In this document: in pieces, positions 8,563 to 17,551 of the stretch
Layout: each line of letters begins with the position of its first letter
Position numbering within the stretch: the stretch's first letter is position 1
NCBI GenBank assembly: GCA_949289045.1
Contig: CASEMN010000004.1
Location: 1 to 64,000, forward strand
Length of the DNA stretch: 64,000 nucleotides
Source: an uncultured Oscillospiraceae bacterium
Lineage (GTDB): Bacteria > Bacillota > Clostridia > Oscillospirales > Acutalibacteraceae
Reading direction: 5' to 3'
The notes under the pieces: generated by a model
Told to the model about the DNA's origin: nothing
Seen by the model: the letters and a program-made list of their open reading frames with translations, nothing else
Databases searched by the model: none
Program-made: the position numbers and the translations under genes

Positions 8563-10043
8563 CAGTCTACCTCAATTTTAAAACATACGGGCATTGTATC
8601 AGTAATTTTTTCGGGGGTTCTGATTGTAAGATACTTCTTAGAAATATCTTACTTTGCCGGTGTGCCCTCACCGAGAACGGTTATATTTTTAATTACAAAA
8701 TTAAACATATCCATACTATGGGCAAGGGATTTGATCTTAAATTCTTTCCTGCCTGCGGGCACAAGAACAAAAGCATAAATCACACCATTTCTGTAGGTAA
8801 ATCGGTAATCCTTTTCGGTATAATCATACTTTTCACTGAAAGAGCCGTTTTTCTGAACCTTTCCCTCACCGAACACTTTATAGGGAGAAGTACCCCAGAT
8901 GGCTTCGGCGTTTTTCTTTGTCCATCTGCCCATTTCGCTGAGAATTTTCAGCTCTTCGTCGCAGATTGTTCCGTCAGCTTTGGGGCCGATATTAAGAACA
9001 TAACATCCGTTTTTGGAAATGACATCGGTCATGTTGCAGGCAATCTCCTCGGGAGATTTAAATTTATTTGTGGTACAGTAGGACCATGCGTTTCTTGCTG
9101 TGGACGTTTCGCTCTGCCATATATATGGACTTATTCCCGGAAGCTGTCCACGCTCCCTGTCGAATATAGCACAGTTATACATTGCGGCGTCGGACTTATA
9201 GTAAACGCACACTTCCTTGCCCCACTCCAAAGAGCGGTTGTAATAATAGGCAAGGAATTTTTTAAGGTAAGGTCTGAAAGCCTTATAGGAAACCCACCAG
9301 TCAAAAAACAGTGATGCCGGCTCATAGCGGTCTATAAGGTCGCAGGAAGACACAAGCCAATCCTCCAGCCATTCTTTTGTAGGCTCTATGCCGTGTTCCT
9401 GCTTAAGGAGAGTATAGAGATTATTTCTCTTATGCACCCCTACACAGGGACCGTAAAGTGAGCGGTATTTTTCGTCGAGGGTTTCGTTATCGTAGCCGAC
9501 AGTTCTGCCGCCGTTCATGAACCAAAAGTGCTCTGCCCTGTGACTGGAAGTTGAAAAAATCATTCCGTTTTTCTCACAGGAAGCTTTCAGCTCACCTAAA
9601 ATATCCCTCTTGGGACCCATGTTCACACTGGTCCACTCATTGAGATCACTGTCATACATCTTAAAGCCGTCATGGTGTTCACCGACGGGCATCATGAATT
9701 TTGCTCCCGCATCCTTTATAAGCATTACCCAGTTGTCGGCATCAAATTTTTCAGCTTTAAACATGGGGATAAATTCACGGTAATTGAAATTCTTGCCGTA
9801 TTTTCTTCTGTGGTGCCAATATACAGGATTTCCCTTGTAGTACATAAGTCGGCAATACCATTCGCTGAAATATGCTGGAACAGCGTAGACTCCCCAATGA
9901 ATGAAGACTCCAAATTTAGCCTCTTTGTACCAATTGGCAACAGGATAATGGGAAAGGCTTTCTCAGTTATCCTTATATTCACCTTTTTCTATAACCTCAT
10001 CGATTCTGACAAGATAATCGCTTATTAAATTATTGCTCATCAT
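8562..10043 (-). pseudogene. GH29 alpha-L-fucosidase gene with two in-frame nonsense codons
   Basis: A continuous frame from ATG 10043 (ribosome binding site TTGGAGCAGT; a second ATG follows at once) to TGA 8562-8564 encodes a GH29 fucosidase of about 490 residues, but it has an internal TGA at 9963-9965 and an internal TAA at 8649-8651. Conserved sequence continues through both. Before and across the first is EYKDN*ESLSHYPVANWYK, followed by AKFGVFIHWGVYAVPAYF; homologues typically have Trp where TGA stands. After the second comes a typical GH29 C-terminal strand (KKYLTIRTPEKITDTMP). The GEHHDGF motif is intact. The longest open piece (8649-9845, first ATG at 9845) lacks the GIFIHWG-type block with a conserved active-site His, so it should not be active. 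No frameshifts are visible, so the loss looks recent. Confidence 0.85.
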
Positions 10044-10060
10044 ACTGCTCCAAAAATTAG

Positions 10061-11734
10061 TTATATATCGGAAGTAAGTTTATCTACATTTTTGACAGTG
10101 ACAAAGTTTTTACTGTTCTTAACTATCTTATTATTTCTAATAGTTACGCTGCGTGTGGATTTTGCGCTTATTCCGCCGTTCTTCGGACTTGCAAAAATGT
10201 TGTCCTCAATAAGGAAATCGCCGTGAACTGCTCCCTCATGAACCGAGTTTTCAGGCAAAATCCAGATATTTTTTCCGCTGCCGCAGGTGAGGAATTTATT
10301 GCCCTGTATAACAGCGTCACATACCATTCCGCTTTCATACCAGCTCTTGGCATCATCTGAGAAAAGTATGCTGCTCATCTGTGTATCGGCGAAAATATTG
10401 TTTTTAACAACAACTTTACCTCTTGTAGTAATGAGAAGTCCTCTCGTTATTATCCTTGTAAGCTCGTTGCCTGCAAAATAGAGATTGGGACAGGCAGTAA
10501 CATCTTCAATAACCATGCCCTTTTCCCCTCCATTGAGAGAATCAACAGAAAGAGAAATAGTATATTCGTCTAAAAGAGAAGAGGAAAGTATTTTTGCCTT
10601 TCCCTTACTGAGCATTGATTTTGTGTCGATATATTCAATATCGTCGCCAACTCTGAGAGGATTGAAGCCGTGACTCTGGGGATGCATGAATTTAACTTTA
10701 AGTTCTCCGCCCTGTGCCGTCTTCTCAATGCTATCTATTTTGAAATGGATTCCGTGAACGTTGAGGCAGTCGTCGCCTGCTCCCTGATAGAAGCTGTCCG
10801 TTATATTGACATCGCCTCTGCACATACAAATCTGCATAAAATCCGCAACGGATGCCATGAGCCTTGCTCCGCCTTCTTCGGGAGAAAAGTCAACCTTTTC
10901 TACATTTACGTTTTCACAGTCCTGTGCTACAAGGGCCAGTGAATAATTGAATCTCTGTTTGATTCCTCTGAGAGTGAGATTTTTGCATCTCTCAGCAAAA
11001 ATTCCGGCGTACTTTCTTCTTACATCAAAAAGATAATATCTGTCGCCTTTTTTAATTCCTCTGGGAACAAAATAGTAGGCTCTGAACAATCTGTCATCAA
11101 GTTCCTTTATTTTATGGCAGCCGAGAAGCGGATGACCAACTCTTCTTAAAGAGTTGATTGACTCTTTTCTTATTCTGCCTATCCAGTGAGCATTCAGAGC
11201 GCTGTCCGTAAAATCAACCTGATAATCGGTGCCCTTAAAGGCAAAGCCTTTTTCTGTTTTTACATAATTGCTTTCCCTATCAAGTCGGAAATCAACATAA
11301 AAAGGCGTAACCCTCTCCGCCGCCAGCTCATGCATATCAGGACTGACAACTTTAATGGTTATGCCTTCAACAGTTATATTTTCACAGTCTCTTATTGCCA
11401 TATTGGTGCACTGACCGTCAATTGTAAATACGGCGCCGTCACCTTTAATATACAGGTTATTAATTCCCTTTAGATTAAAGGCGGCTCTGTTCTCGTGAGG
11501 AACTTCTCCTTTTTTAAATTCATTGTCTCCCACTGTGTTCGTAATATAAAACAGTTCCTTTTCACATTTCGAAGCGTCAATAAAATATTCGCCCGGTTCA
11601 AAATACAGCTCTTTCTCACCCTGAGTTTCAGAAAGGTTTTTGAAAAGAGCCGTAAGCTCCTTTTCAACCTCTCTGCCGGGAACCACTCCGAAGTCAGAGG
11701 CGGATATCAATACAGTTTTGTTAGTTTCGCTCAT
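10061..11734 (-). CDS. GH110-like alpha-1,3-galactosidase (right-handed beta-helix)
   Basis: The protein is about 557 residues, starting at ATG 11734 (GAGGA 9 nt upstream; an in-frame TTG at 11743 is less likely). An N-terminal SASDFGVVPG strand and PGEYFID lead into repeated beta-helix coils. The block YQGAGDDCLNVHGIHFKI, with Asp321-Asp322 in this numbering, matches the catalytic Asp region of GH110 enzymes, as does the preceding MQICMCRGDVNITDS coil. GH110 enzymes invert and cleave terminal alpha-1,3-galactose, as in blood group B or linear alpha-Gal. Known members are usually secreted; this one has no signal peptide. Its place between lactonase and fucosidase genes fits release of galactose from a fucosylated chain. 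A related unnamed beta-helix activity is possible. Confidence 0.68.
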   Translation of the reverse strand: MSETNKTVLISASDFGVVPGREVEKELTALFKNLSETQGEKELYFEPGEYFIDASKCEKELFYITNTVGDNEFKKGEVPHENRAAFNLKGINNLYIKGDGAVFTIDGQCTNMAIRDCENITVEGITIKVVSPDMHELAAERVTPFYVDFRLDRESNYVKTEKGFAFKGTDYQVDFTDSALNAHWIGRIRKESINSLRRVGHPLLGCHKIKELDDRLFRAYYFVPRGIKKGDRYYLFDVRRKYAGIFAERCKNLTLRGIKQRFNYSLALVAQDCENVNVEKVDFSPEEGGARLMASVADFMQICMCRGDVNITDSFYQGAGDDCLNVHGIHFKIDSIEKTAQGGELKVKFMHPQSHGFNPLRVGDDIEYIDTKSMLSKGKAKILSSSLLDEYTISLSVDSLNGGEKGMVIEDVTACPNLYFAGNELTRIITRGLLITTRGKVVVKNNIFADTQMSSILFSDDAKSWYESGMVCDAVIQGNKFLTCGSGKNIWILPENSVHEGAVHGDFLIEDNIFASPKNGGISAKSTRSVTIRNNKIVKNSKNFVTVKNVDKLTSDI

Positions 11735-11739
11735 AAAAC

Positions 11740-12615
11740 TCAATCCTCTACCATATTCTTTATTTTTTCAGGTTCGACAAGATTTTTAAATCCGTAAAAC
11801 TTCATGGCGTTTTCGCCAAGGAACATTTTCTTTTCTTCGTCGCTGAGCTCATTTGACTTTAAAACAAAATCATAGCTCATTTTATACGTAATCGCGGTCA
11901 TTGTTCTGGGATAATCGCTGCCCCACATGAGCTTTTCCATTCCGCAGATTTCAGCTGCCTCTTTTATGGCTTTTACCGCAGATGGGAACGGATAAAACTC
12001 GCTGTTGAAAAGCCATGTTATGCCGCCGCTTTCAATAAACACGTTCTTATTTCTTGCAAGACGTATCTGCTCTTTCCAGCCCTCACGGGTTACCATGCCG
12101 AAATGTCCTATGGCTATTCTGAGATCGGGAAGCTCTGAAATTATTTCATTCATTGCTCCTGTCTGAGCGTCGCCGTCGGCAAGGTCAATGGAAACATATT
12201 TTCCGCTCTTTGAGGCCTTTTCGAACACCTCAAAATGCTTTGTAAGATCCTGTGTCTTTAATCTTCCTGCACAAAGCTTTATTCCGTCAAAGCCATCAAG
12301 AGTATAGGGCATACCCTCACGGTAAAGGGAACATACACGAAAACGCTCCGGATAATTCTTCTTTACCTCCAAAAGGTATTCATCCTGATTGCCGTCAATT
12401 TCTTCCTGGGTTACCGCACAGGCGGATACTCCTGCATAATCCATATTAGCAAGGAGTATCTCCGCACTGTTAACTCCGTCGGTCATATAGGGAGGCATCA
12501 TCTGCCTTATTTCCCCGCCGAAATCACTGCGTCCGTTTTTAAGGGGGATAACTTTTCTTCCGTCAACAAGTCCGTCCTGCTTTTTCCAAAGATGAAGATG
12601 TGCGTCGATAATCAA
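11740..12615 (-). CDS. COG3618-type amidohydrolase, probable sugar-acid lactonase
   Basis: The 291-residue metal-dependent TIM-barrel hydrolase has the N-terminal HxH motif (DAHLHLW, 4-10), IGHFG in the middle and the C-terminal metal/base Asp in WGSDYPRTM. Relatives hydrolyse L-fucono-1,5-lactone, L-rhamnono- or galactono-lactones and 2-pyrone-4,6-dicarboxylate. The start is TTG 12615, which shares bases with the TGA stop of the UxaA gene (TTGA) and has AAGGACGG upstream, so it is translationally coupled to the dehydratase. In this operon it would open the lactone made by a sugar 1-dehydrogenase. The alternative, hydrolysis of an unrelated ester or lactone, cannot be excluded. Confidence 0.75.
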   Translation of the reverse strand: MIIDAHLHLWKKQDGLVDGRKVIPLKNGRSDFGGEIRQMMPPYMTDGVNSAEILLANMDYAGVSACAVTQEEIDGNQDEYLLEVKKNYPERFRVCSLYREGMPYTLDGFDGIKLCAGRLKTQDLTKHFEVFEKASKSGKYVSIDLADGDAQTGAMNEIISELPDLRIAIGHFGMVTREGWKEQIRLARNKNVFIESGGITWLFNSEFYPFPSAVKAIKEAAEICGMEKLMWGSDYPRTMTAITYKMSYDFVLKSNELSDEEKKMFLGENAMKFYGFKNLVEPEKIKNMVED

Positions 12616-14000
12616 AGTGTAACACCGTCCTTAAAAATAGCGATTTCTCTGTATCCGTTCTTTTCGTTGTTGGTAAGCTCACCCTGAGCCACCGCAAAGA
12701 TATAATCTTTAAGATTTTCAGCGAGATTTTCGCCTTTGAGCATATCACCTGCACCGAAATCAATCCAGTGAGGCTTTTTAGCCTTAATGGAATTATTGGT
12801 AGCTATCTTGATTGTGGGAACAGGAGCTCCTAAAGGTGTTCCTCTGCCTGTTGTAAAGAGGATAATATGACATCCGGAAGCGGTGAGATTTGTAACAGCT
12901 ACAATATCATTGCCCGGTCCTTTAAGGAGATTAAGTCCTCTTTTAACACACTTTTCACCTATATCAAGGACATCCACAACGGGAGCTCTGCCGCCTTTCT
13001 GAACACAGCCCAGAGATTTTTCCTCAAGGGTTGTAATTCCTCCCGCTTTATTTCCGGGAGAGGGATTTTCATAAACAGGCTGACCGTGAACCATAAAGTA
13101 TCTCTTATAATCGTTTATAAGATTTACGGTTTTATCGAACACCTCACGGGAAACACAGCGGTTCATGAGTATTGTTTCGGCTCCGAACATTTCGGGAACT
13201 TCTGACAGCACTGCACAGCCGCCCATTGCTGTAAACATATCTGTAAACTGACCTGCAAGGGGATTTGCAGTAATGCCGGAAAATCCGTCGCTGCCGCCGC
13301 ATTTAAGTCCCACTTTAAGCCTTGAAGCGCTTACAGGCACTCTTTTATCCTTTGTAGCCTGAGCTTTGAGCTCTTCTATTATCTTTACGCCCTCCGCGAT
13401 TTCATCGCTGCAGTCCTGAACGGAAAGAAAGCGCACTCTTTTTTCATCGTATTCCCCTAAAACCTTTTTAAGCTCAGGGATATTATTATTTTCACAGCCG
13501 AGACCCAGAATCAGCACGCCGCCTGCATTGGGATGCTTTATAAGACCACAGAGAATTTTCTGGGTGGTCTTATGGTCATCGCCCAGCTGGCTGCACCCAT
13601 AAGGGTGGGGAAAGGTAAAAGCACCTGTCTTTTCACTGAGAATTGCCGCAGTTTTGTTTACGCATCCCACAGTGTTTATTATCCATATATCGTTTCTTAT
13701 ACCAATTTCCCCGTTTTCACGCTCATAAGCCATTATTTCCGGAGCCTCCAAAGGCTTTATCTCCGGAATTTCGGGAGTGTACTGATAATCTAAAATGTCG
13801 CTGAGCCCGGTTTTGAGATTGTGTGAATGTACATGGTCGCCCTCGTTTATATCTTCCGTTGCAATACCGATGGGAAACCCGTACTTTATAACCTTTTCGC
13901 CCTTGTTTATATGGCAAAGGGCTTTTTTGTGTCCGGTTTCAATATTTACCGCAACATTATCATTTTCATGTATTTTAATGAAACCCTTTAAATTGTCCAT
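12612..14000 (-). CDS. uxaA: UxaA-family sugar-acid dehydratase (altronate dehydratase-like)
   Basis: The 462-residue protein has an N-terminal SAF-type domain (about 1-75, ending GDHVHSHNL) and the large UxaA/GarD catalytic domain with TVGCVNKTA, GCENNNIPEL, KCGGSDGFSGITANP and ASGCHIILFTTGRGTP. Family members dehydrate D-altronate to 2-keto-3-deoxy-D-gluconate using Fe2+. In Campylobacter jejuni a UxaA relative works in L-fucose oxidation, so fuconate-type substrates are also possible. Both domains are fused, as in Enterobacteria. The start overlaps the end of the uxaB-like gene by 13 nt and is preceded by AAGGGGG. No 2-keto-3-deoxy sugar aldolase or kinase is visible in this window, so the last steps must be encoded elsewhere. 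Confidence 0.82.
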   Translation of the reverse strand: MDNLKGFIKIHENDNVAVNIETGHKKALCHINKGEKVIKYGFPIGIATEDINEGDHVHSHNLKTGLSDILDYQYTPEIPEIKPLEAPEIMAYERENGEIGIRNDIWIINTVGCVNKTAAILSEKTGAFTFPHPYGCSQLGDDHKTTQKILCGLIKHPNAGGVLILGLGCENNNIPELKKVLGEYDEKRVRFLSVQDCSDEIAEGVKIIEELKAQATKDKRVPVSASRLKVGLKCGGSDGFSGITANPLAGQFTDMFTAMGGCAVLSEVPEMFGAETILMNRCVSREVFDKTVNLINDYKRYFMVHGQPVYENPSPGNKAGGITTLEEKSLGCVQKGGRAPVVDVLDIGEKCVKRGLNLLKGPGNDIVAVTNLTASGCHIILFTTGRGTPLGAPVPTIKIATNNSIKAKKPHWIDFGAGDMLKGENLAENLKDYIFAVAQGELTNNEKNGYREIAIFKDGVTL

Positions 14001-15310
14001 TCCATAGCCCCCTTCATGCCGAGAGTGTGAATTTTATTAAGGCAGATTTCCACATCCTTTTTCATATCGGAAATATCGCTGCCCCAAAGCTCCTTGTTTT
14101 TAAGAATATCTTCAACTGAAGCGTTTTTCATGAACTCCTCAACTTCGGGAAGATCCTGAGGCTTATCTGTTTTATAAAACTCAATAAGCGCTGCAAGAGC
14201 CATTGTAAGAGATAAGGGATATTCACCCTGCTGCTCTTTGTACTCTAAAATTGTGGGAAGTACACGAACAGAGAACTTGCTTACGCTGTTAAGAGCAATT
14301 GAACGAAGCATATGTTTTATATAGGGATTTGCAAAACGCTCAAGTACAGCGTTTGCAAAGTTTTCATCCTCTGCGCTGCCTCCAAGTGTAGGTACGATTT
14401 CAGTAAACAGGCACTTTTTAAGGAAATTGCCCACTACCTCATCGTTTACGCACTGACCAACTGTTTCAAGACCTGAAAGAAGCGCTCCTGTTACCATTGA
14501 AGTATGTCCGCCGTTGAGAATTCTTACCTTACGCTTTTTGTAGGGTGTTACGTCATCTGTCCAGACAACATTGAAGCCGGCTTTCTGGAGGGGAAGTTCA
14601 TCTTCAAAATGTCCCTCAATTACCCAAAGGTGGAAAATCTCTGCTGTATCAAGAAGCTTGTCTTCGTAGCCGAGCTCCTCACAGAGTTTCTCAGCTTCTT
14701 CTCTCGGATAACCTGTTACGATTCTGTCAACAAGTGTATTGCAGAAGCTGTTTTCCTCCACAAGCCACTTCTTGAAATCCTCGCCTAAATTCCACTTATC
14801 GGCACATTTGAGAACACATTTTTTAAGTTCGTCGCCGTTGTGGTCGATAAGTTCACAGGAAAGGATGATAAAGCCTTTAAGTCCTTTCTTAAAACGCTCA
14901 TTAAGCAAAACTGTAAGCTTTGCAGGGAATGATGAAGGCGGAGCATCGGTTATCTCACAGGAATCATCATAGGCAATACCAGCTTCTGTTGTGTTTGAAA
15001 TAATGAAACGGAAATTGGGATCATCTGCAAGAGCTATATATGCATCAAAATCCTCATAGGGATTTATTGCCCTTGATACGCTCTGAATTTTTGTGTGCTC
15101 GCAGACTTCTTTTCCGTCCTGAATTCCACGAAGATACAGGTTATACTCGCCTTTCTGAGCATTGATTGTATCAGTAAGTCCCTTTGCAATAGGCTGAACG
15201 ATAACTACGCTGCCGTCAAAGAGTCCCTTTTCATTAAGTTTATGTATAAAGTAATCGGCAAAACCTCTGAGGAAGTTTCCCTCGCCGAACTGAATTATTC
15301 TCTCTGTCAT
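13988..15310 (-). CDS. uxaB: Tagaturonate reductase / altronate oxidoreductase
   Basis: The 440-residue long-chain polyol dehydrogenase (mannitol dehydrogenase family) has the N-terminal nucleotide-binding start IQFGEGNFLRGFADYFI, SNTTEAGI, the VDRIVTGYP block and the catalytic Lys/Asn/His region YKKRKVRILNGGHTSM. The length and the GEGNFLR and HLWVIEG motifs fit UxaB, which reduces D-tagaturonate to D-altronate with NADH. It lies directly before uxaA, as in hexuronate clusters, and after an L-galactonate-5-dehydrogenase-like gene that would make tagaturonate. No uronate isomerase (uxaC) is visible, which argues that tagaturonate, or a 6-deoxy analogue, is made by oxidation rather than by isomerisation of galacturonate. 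Confidence 0.85.
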   Translation of the reverse strand: MTERIIQFGEGNFLRGFADYFIHKLNEKGLFDGSVVIVQPIAKGLTDTINAQKGEYNLYLRGIQDGKEVCEHTKIQSVSRAINPYEDFDAYIALADDPNFRFIISNTTEAGIAYDDSCEITDAPPSSFPAKLTVLLNERFKKGLKGFIILSCELIDHNGDELKKCVLKCADKWNLGEDFKKWLVEENSFCNTLVDRIVTGYPREEAEKLCEELGYEDKLLDTAEIFHLWVIEGHFEDELPLQKAGFNVVWTDDVTPYKKRKVRILNGGHTSMVTGALLSGLETVGQCVNDEVVGNFLKKCLFTEIVPTLGGSAEDENFANAVLERFANPYIKHMLRSIALNSVSKFSVRVLPTILEYKEQQGEYPLSLTMALAALIEFYKTDKPQDLPEVEEFMKNASVEDILKNKELWGSDISDMKKDVEICLNKIHTLGMKGAMEWTI

Positions 15311-15322
15311 AATAATATCACC

Positions 15323-16339
15323 TCAGCCGATTTTTACAAGAAGTTTTGCAAGGTCGCCCTTATTATTTGCAAGAGCCTTGAAAGCTTCAATTGCGTTATC
15401 CATTTCGTAAACGCCGCTTACCATTTTAAGAACGTCAACTTTGCCCTCAGCAACCATATCGATAAGTGCAAGGAAGTCCTTGCCGTAGGAGTTGCGGCTG
15501 CCGAAAACATTGAGCTCTTTCTTTAAAAGAATGGAGTGGCAGAAAGTTGTATCCTTTTTGCCGTTACCGATAAGGATAATATTTGCACCGAAAGCAGCCT
15601 GCTCAATGCAGGAAAGGAATGTTACAGGAAGTCCGCAGGCCTCAACGCATACATCAAAACCGTTACCGTCTGTAAATTCAGCTGACTTTGCAGAAAGATC
15701 TTCCTTACCTGTATTTATAACCATATCTGCGCCGTATTCCTTGGCAAGAGCAAGACGGTTATCGAGGAGGTCGGCGATTGCAACCTTTGCACCCTTCTGC
15801 TTTGCAGAAATAAGAGCGAAAAGTCCGATGGGACCTGAACCCATAATGAGAACGTTATCGCCTTCTTTTACCTCAGCTCTTGAAAGAGCGTGGTATCCGA
15901 TTGAGAAGGGCTCAATAAGGGCAAGCTCTTTTGCTGAAAGTCCCTTGCCGGGATAGATTCTCTCAATGGGCATTGCAACATACTCAGCAAAGCTACCGTC
16001 TCTCTGAACGCCCATTGTACGGTTATCTGTGCAGGCATTTACAAGGCCTCTTCTGCATGAATAGCAGTCTCCGCAGTTAAAATAGGGGTTAGCTGTTACG
16101 ATATCGCCCACTTTAAGTCCTCTGTCATTTTCGCCGATCTGTGCAATTTCGGCACTGAACTCATGGCCGGGGATTCTGGGGTAGGTTGTGAAAGGCTGGT
16201 TGCCTGTAAAGCTTGCAACGTCTGCACCGCAGATTCCGCAATAAAGGATTTTAAGAAGTGCTTCGCCTTCTTTAAGCTGGGGCATTTCGGCCTCTCTGAT
16301 TTCAATTTTACCCGGTTCGATGATTTGAACTGTTTTCAT
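15323..16339 (-). CDS. Zn-dependent alcohol dehydrogenase, L-galactonate-5-dehydrogenase-like
   Basis: The 338-residue medium-chain dehydrogenase has a catalytic zinc site at Cys37 (CGICGAD), His59 and Glu60 (GHE). The structural zinc Cys cluster is at 89, 92, 95 and 103, and the Rossmann motif GSGPIGLFALISAK lies near 167-180. The stretch GNQPFTTYPRIPGHE and the later VFGSRNSYGKDF closely recall E. coli LgoD (YjjN), which oxidises L-galactonate at C5 to D-tagaturonate. This is a comparison from memory, not an alignment; galactitol- or sorbitol-type activity remains possible. Its ATG overlaps the previous stop (TAATG), so it is coupled to the sugar dehydrogenase gene, and uxaB follows 12 nt later. 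Confidence 0.75.
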   Translation of the reverse strand: MKTVQIIEPGKIEIREAEMPQLKEGEALLKILYCGICGADVASFTGNQPFTTYPRIPGHEFSAEIAQIGENDRGLKVGDIVTANPYFNCGDCYSCRRGLVNACTDNRTMGVQRDGSFAEYVAMPIERIYPGKGLSAKELALIEPFSIGYHALSRAEVKEGDNVLIMGSGPIGLFALISAKQKGAKVAIADLLDNRLALAKEYGADMVINTGKEDLSAKSAEFTDGNGFDVCVEACGLPVTFLSCIEQAAFGANIILIGNGKKDTTFCHSILLKKELNVFGSRNSYGKDFLALIDMVAEGKVDVLKMVSGVYEMDNAIEAFKALANNKGDLAKLLVKIG

Positions 16340-17544
16340 TATTTTTCCATCTCCATGTAATTTTTGTTCCAGACAACGGCCGTTTTAAGGGGAGCTGCCT
16401 TTGAATAAATTTTGTTTTCATATGCATCAATGGGATCAGCAATAAACTCGTCCTTATCAATAAGCTCCACTATTTCATCAAAGCGGCTCTCACTGAGGAT
16501 TTCTATTGCCTTTTCCATATGTGCCTGAGTAAAGTTAATTGATGCGAAAATCACATGATTTTCAAAGCCAAAGGGCATTGTATCAAAAGTGATTTTCGGT
16601 CCTAAGGAAAAGCTGTTGTAAATTCCGTTGCAGCCGAGAACCTTATACTGGAAAGCCACACGGTGCTCAACGTTTGTACCGCTTACGCCTACGAAAACGG
16701 TAGCTCTTCCGCCTATCTTTTTGATTACATTTTCCGCCGTCTCCTCTTCACTCATTGAGTCGGTGCAGAGATAATCGGCTTTTACAACTTCTTTTGCAAA
16801 TTTTACCTTTGCAGTTTCTTCGGAGCTTCTGCCCACAAAGAGGATTTTAGCATTTTCATAATTACGTCTTATCTGATCGCCTATAAAGAGGCCCGTCGTA
16901 CCAAGGCCGAAAATAACAACTCTGTCAAAGGTGCTCTCTCTCGCATACTCCATAGCCTCGGCAGCGGAACATTTTCTCTTTGCCATTTCAACACGGAAAT
17001 TCTGAGCCATACCGATATCTTCCATACGCTCATGCTGGAATACCGCACAGGCATAAGGGTCGGAGAATACAAGTTTTTTTGCAAGAGAAAGGGGAAGCTT
17101 TTCGAGTCCCTCATATTTCTCCGGAAGATGAAGAAGCATCTGAGGATTGAAATAGTTTTTATCACAGAAAAGTCCGTCCGCACCGTCGCAGCCGTACTCG
17201 AAATATGTCTCATCCTCAGTGTAGCGTGTGGGGTCATAGCTGTCGCCGCCTCTTATGAGGACAATGGCAAATCTGTTTTCTGAGGGAACCCACACAACAC
17301 CCTCATGACCGTTGATAAGTCTCTTTTCTCCCTCGGGAAATTTAGCGTCGAGATTGCCCGCTCTTCCCATTTTCATAAGCTCAAAATCAGTGCCGCAAAA
17401 GCCGTTGAATACCGGAAAAGCTTCAACACCTGTGAGTTTTTCCTCTCCTCTGAGTCTTTGACGGGGAGGATTTATAAGATTAACCTCACCATACTTTAAA
17501 GGCTCACTTTCGCTGTTCTGAAAATATGTACCCATAGTTTTCAT
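16339..17544 (-). CDS. MDR-family sugar dehydrogenase (glucose-dehydrogenase-like)
   Basis: The protein is about 401 residues from ATG 17544, which has GAGGGGTGAC upstream; a longer in-frame start at 17595 would overlap the previous gene. FNGFCGTDFELMKMGRAG (Cys50) and INGHEGVV (His80, Glu81) match the catalytic zinc region of glucose/galactose 1-dehydrogenases of the Gdh type, and VVIFGLGTTGLFIGDQI is the nucleotide-binding loop. The usual four-Cys structural zinc cluster is absent. The likely role is oxidation of a released aldose (L-fucose, L-galactose or D-galactose) to the lactone for the COG3618 enzyme. The substrate is inferred from neighbours only. Confidence 0.62.
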   Translation of the reverse strand: MKTMGTYFQNSESEPLKYGEVNLINPPRQRLRGEEKLTGVEAFPVFNGFCGTDFELMKMGRAGNLDAKFPEGEKRLINGHEGVVWVPSENRFAIVLIRGGDSYDPTRYTEDETYFEYGCDGADGLFCDKNYFNPQMLLHLPEKYEGLEKLPLSLAKKLVFSDPYACAVFQHERMEDIGMAQNFRVEMAKRKCSAAEAMEYARESTFDRVVIFGLGTTGLFIGDQIRRNYENAKILFVGRSSEETAKVKFAKEVVKADYLCTDSMSEEETAENVIKKIGGRATVFVGVSGTNVEHRVAFQYKVLGCNGIYNSFSLGPKITFDTMPFGFENHVIFASINFTQAHMEKAIEILSESRFDEIVELIDKDEFIADPIDAYENKIYSKAAPLKTAVVWNKNYMEMEK

Positions 17545-17551
17545 TATATAG

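Noticed and set aside
8538..9314. 258-codon plus-strand frame opposite the GH29 pseudogene
   Set aside because: The opposite strand carries conserved GH29 sequence; the plus frame has no ribosome binding site or motif.
9963..9965. TGA read as Trp or selenocysteine in the GH29 gene
   Set aside because: TGA is a true stop elsewhere (for example 4414, 17552, 11740 and the ATGA overlap at 63980), a second TAA stop also interrupts the gene, and no selenocysteine-type context or Cys homologue is expected there.
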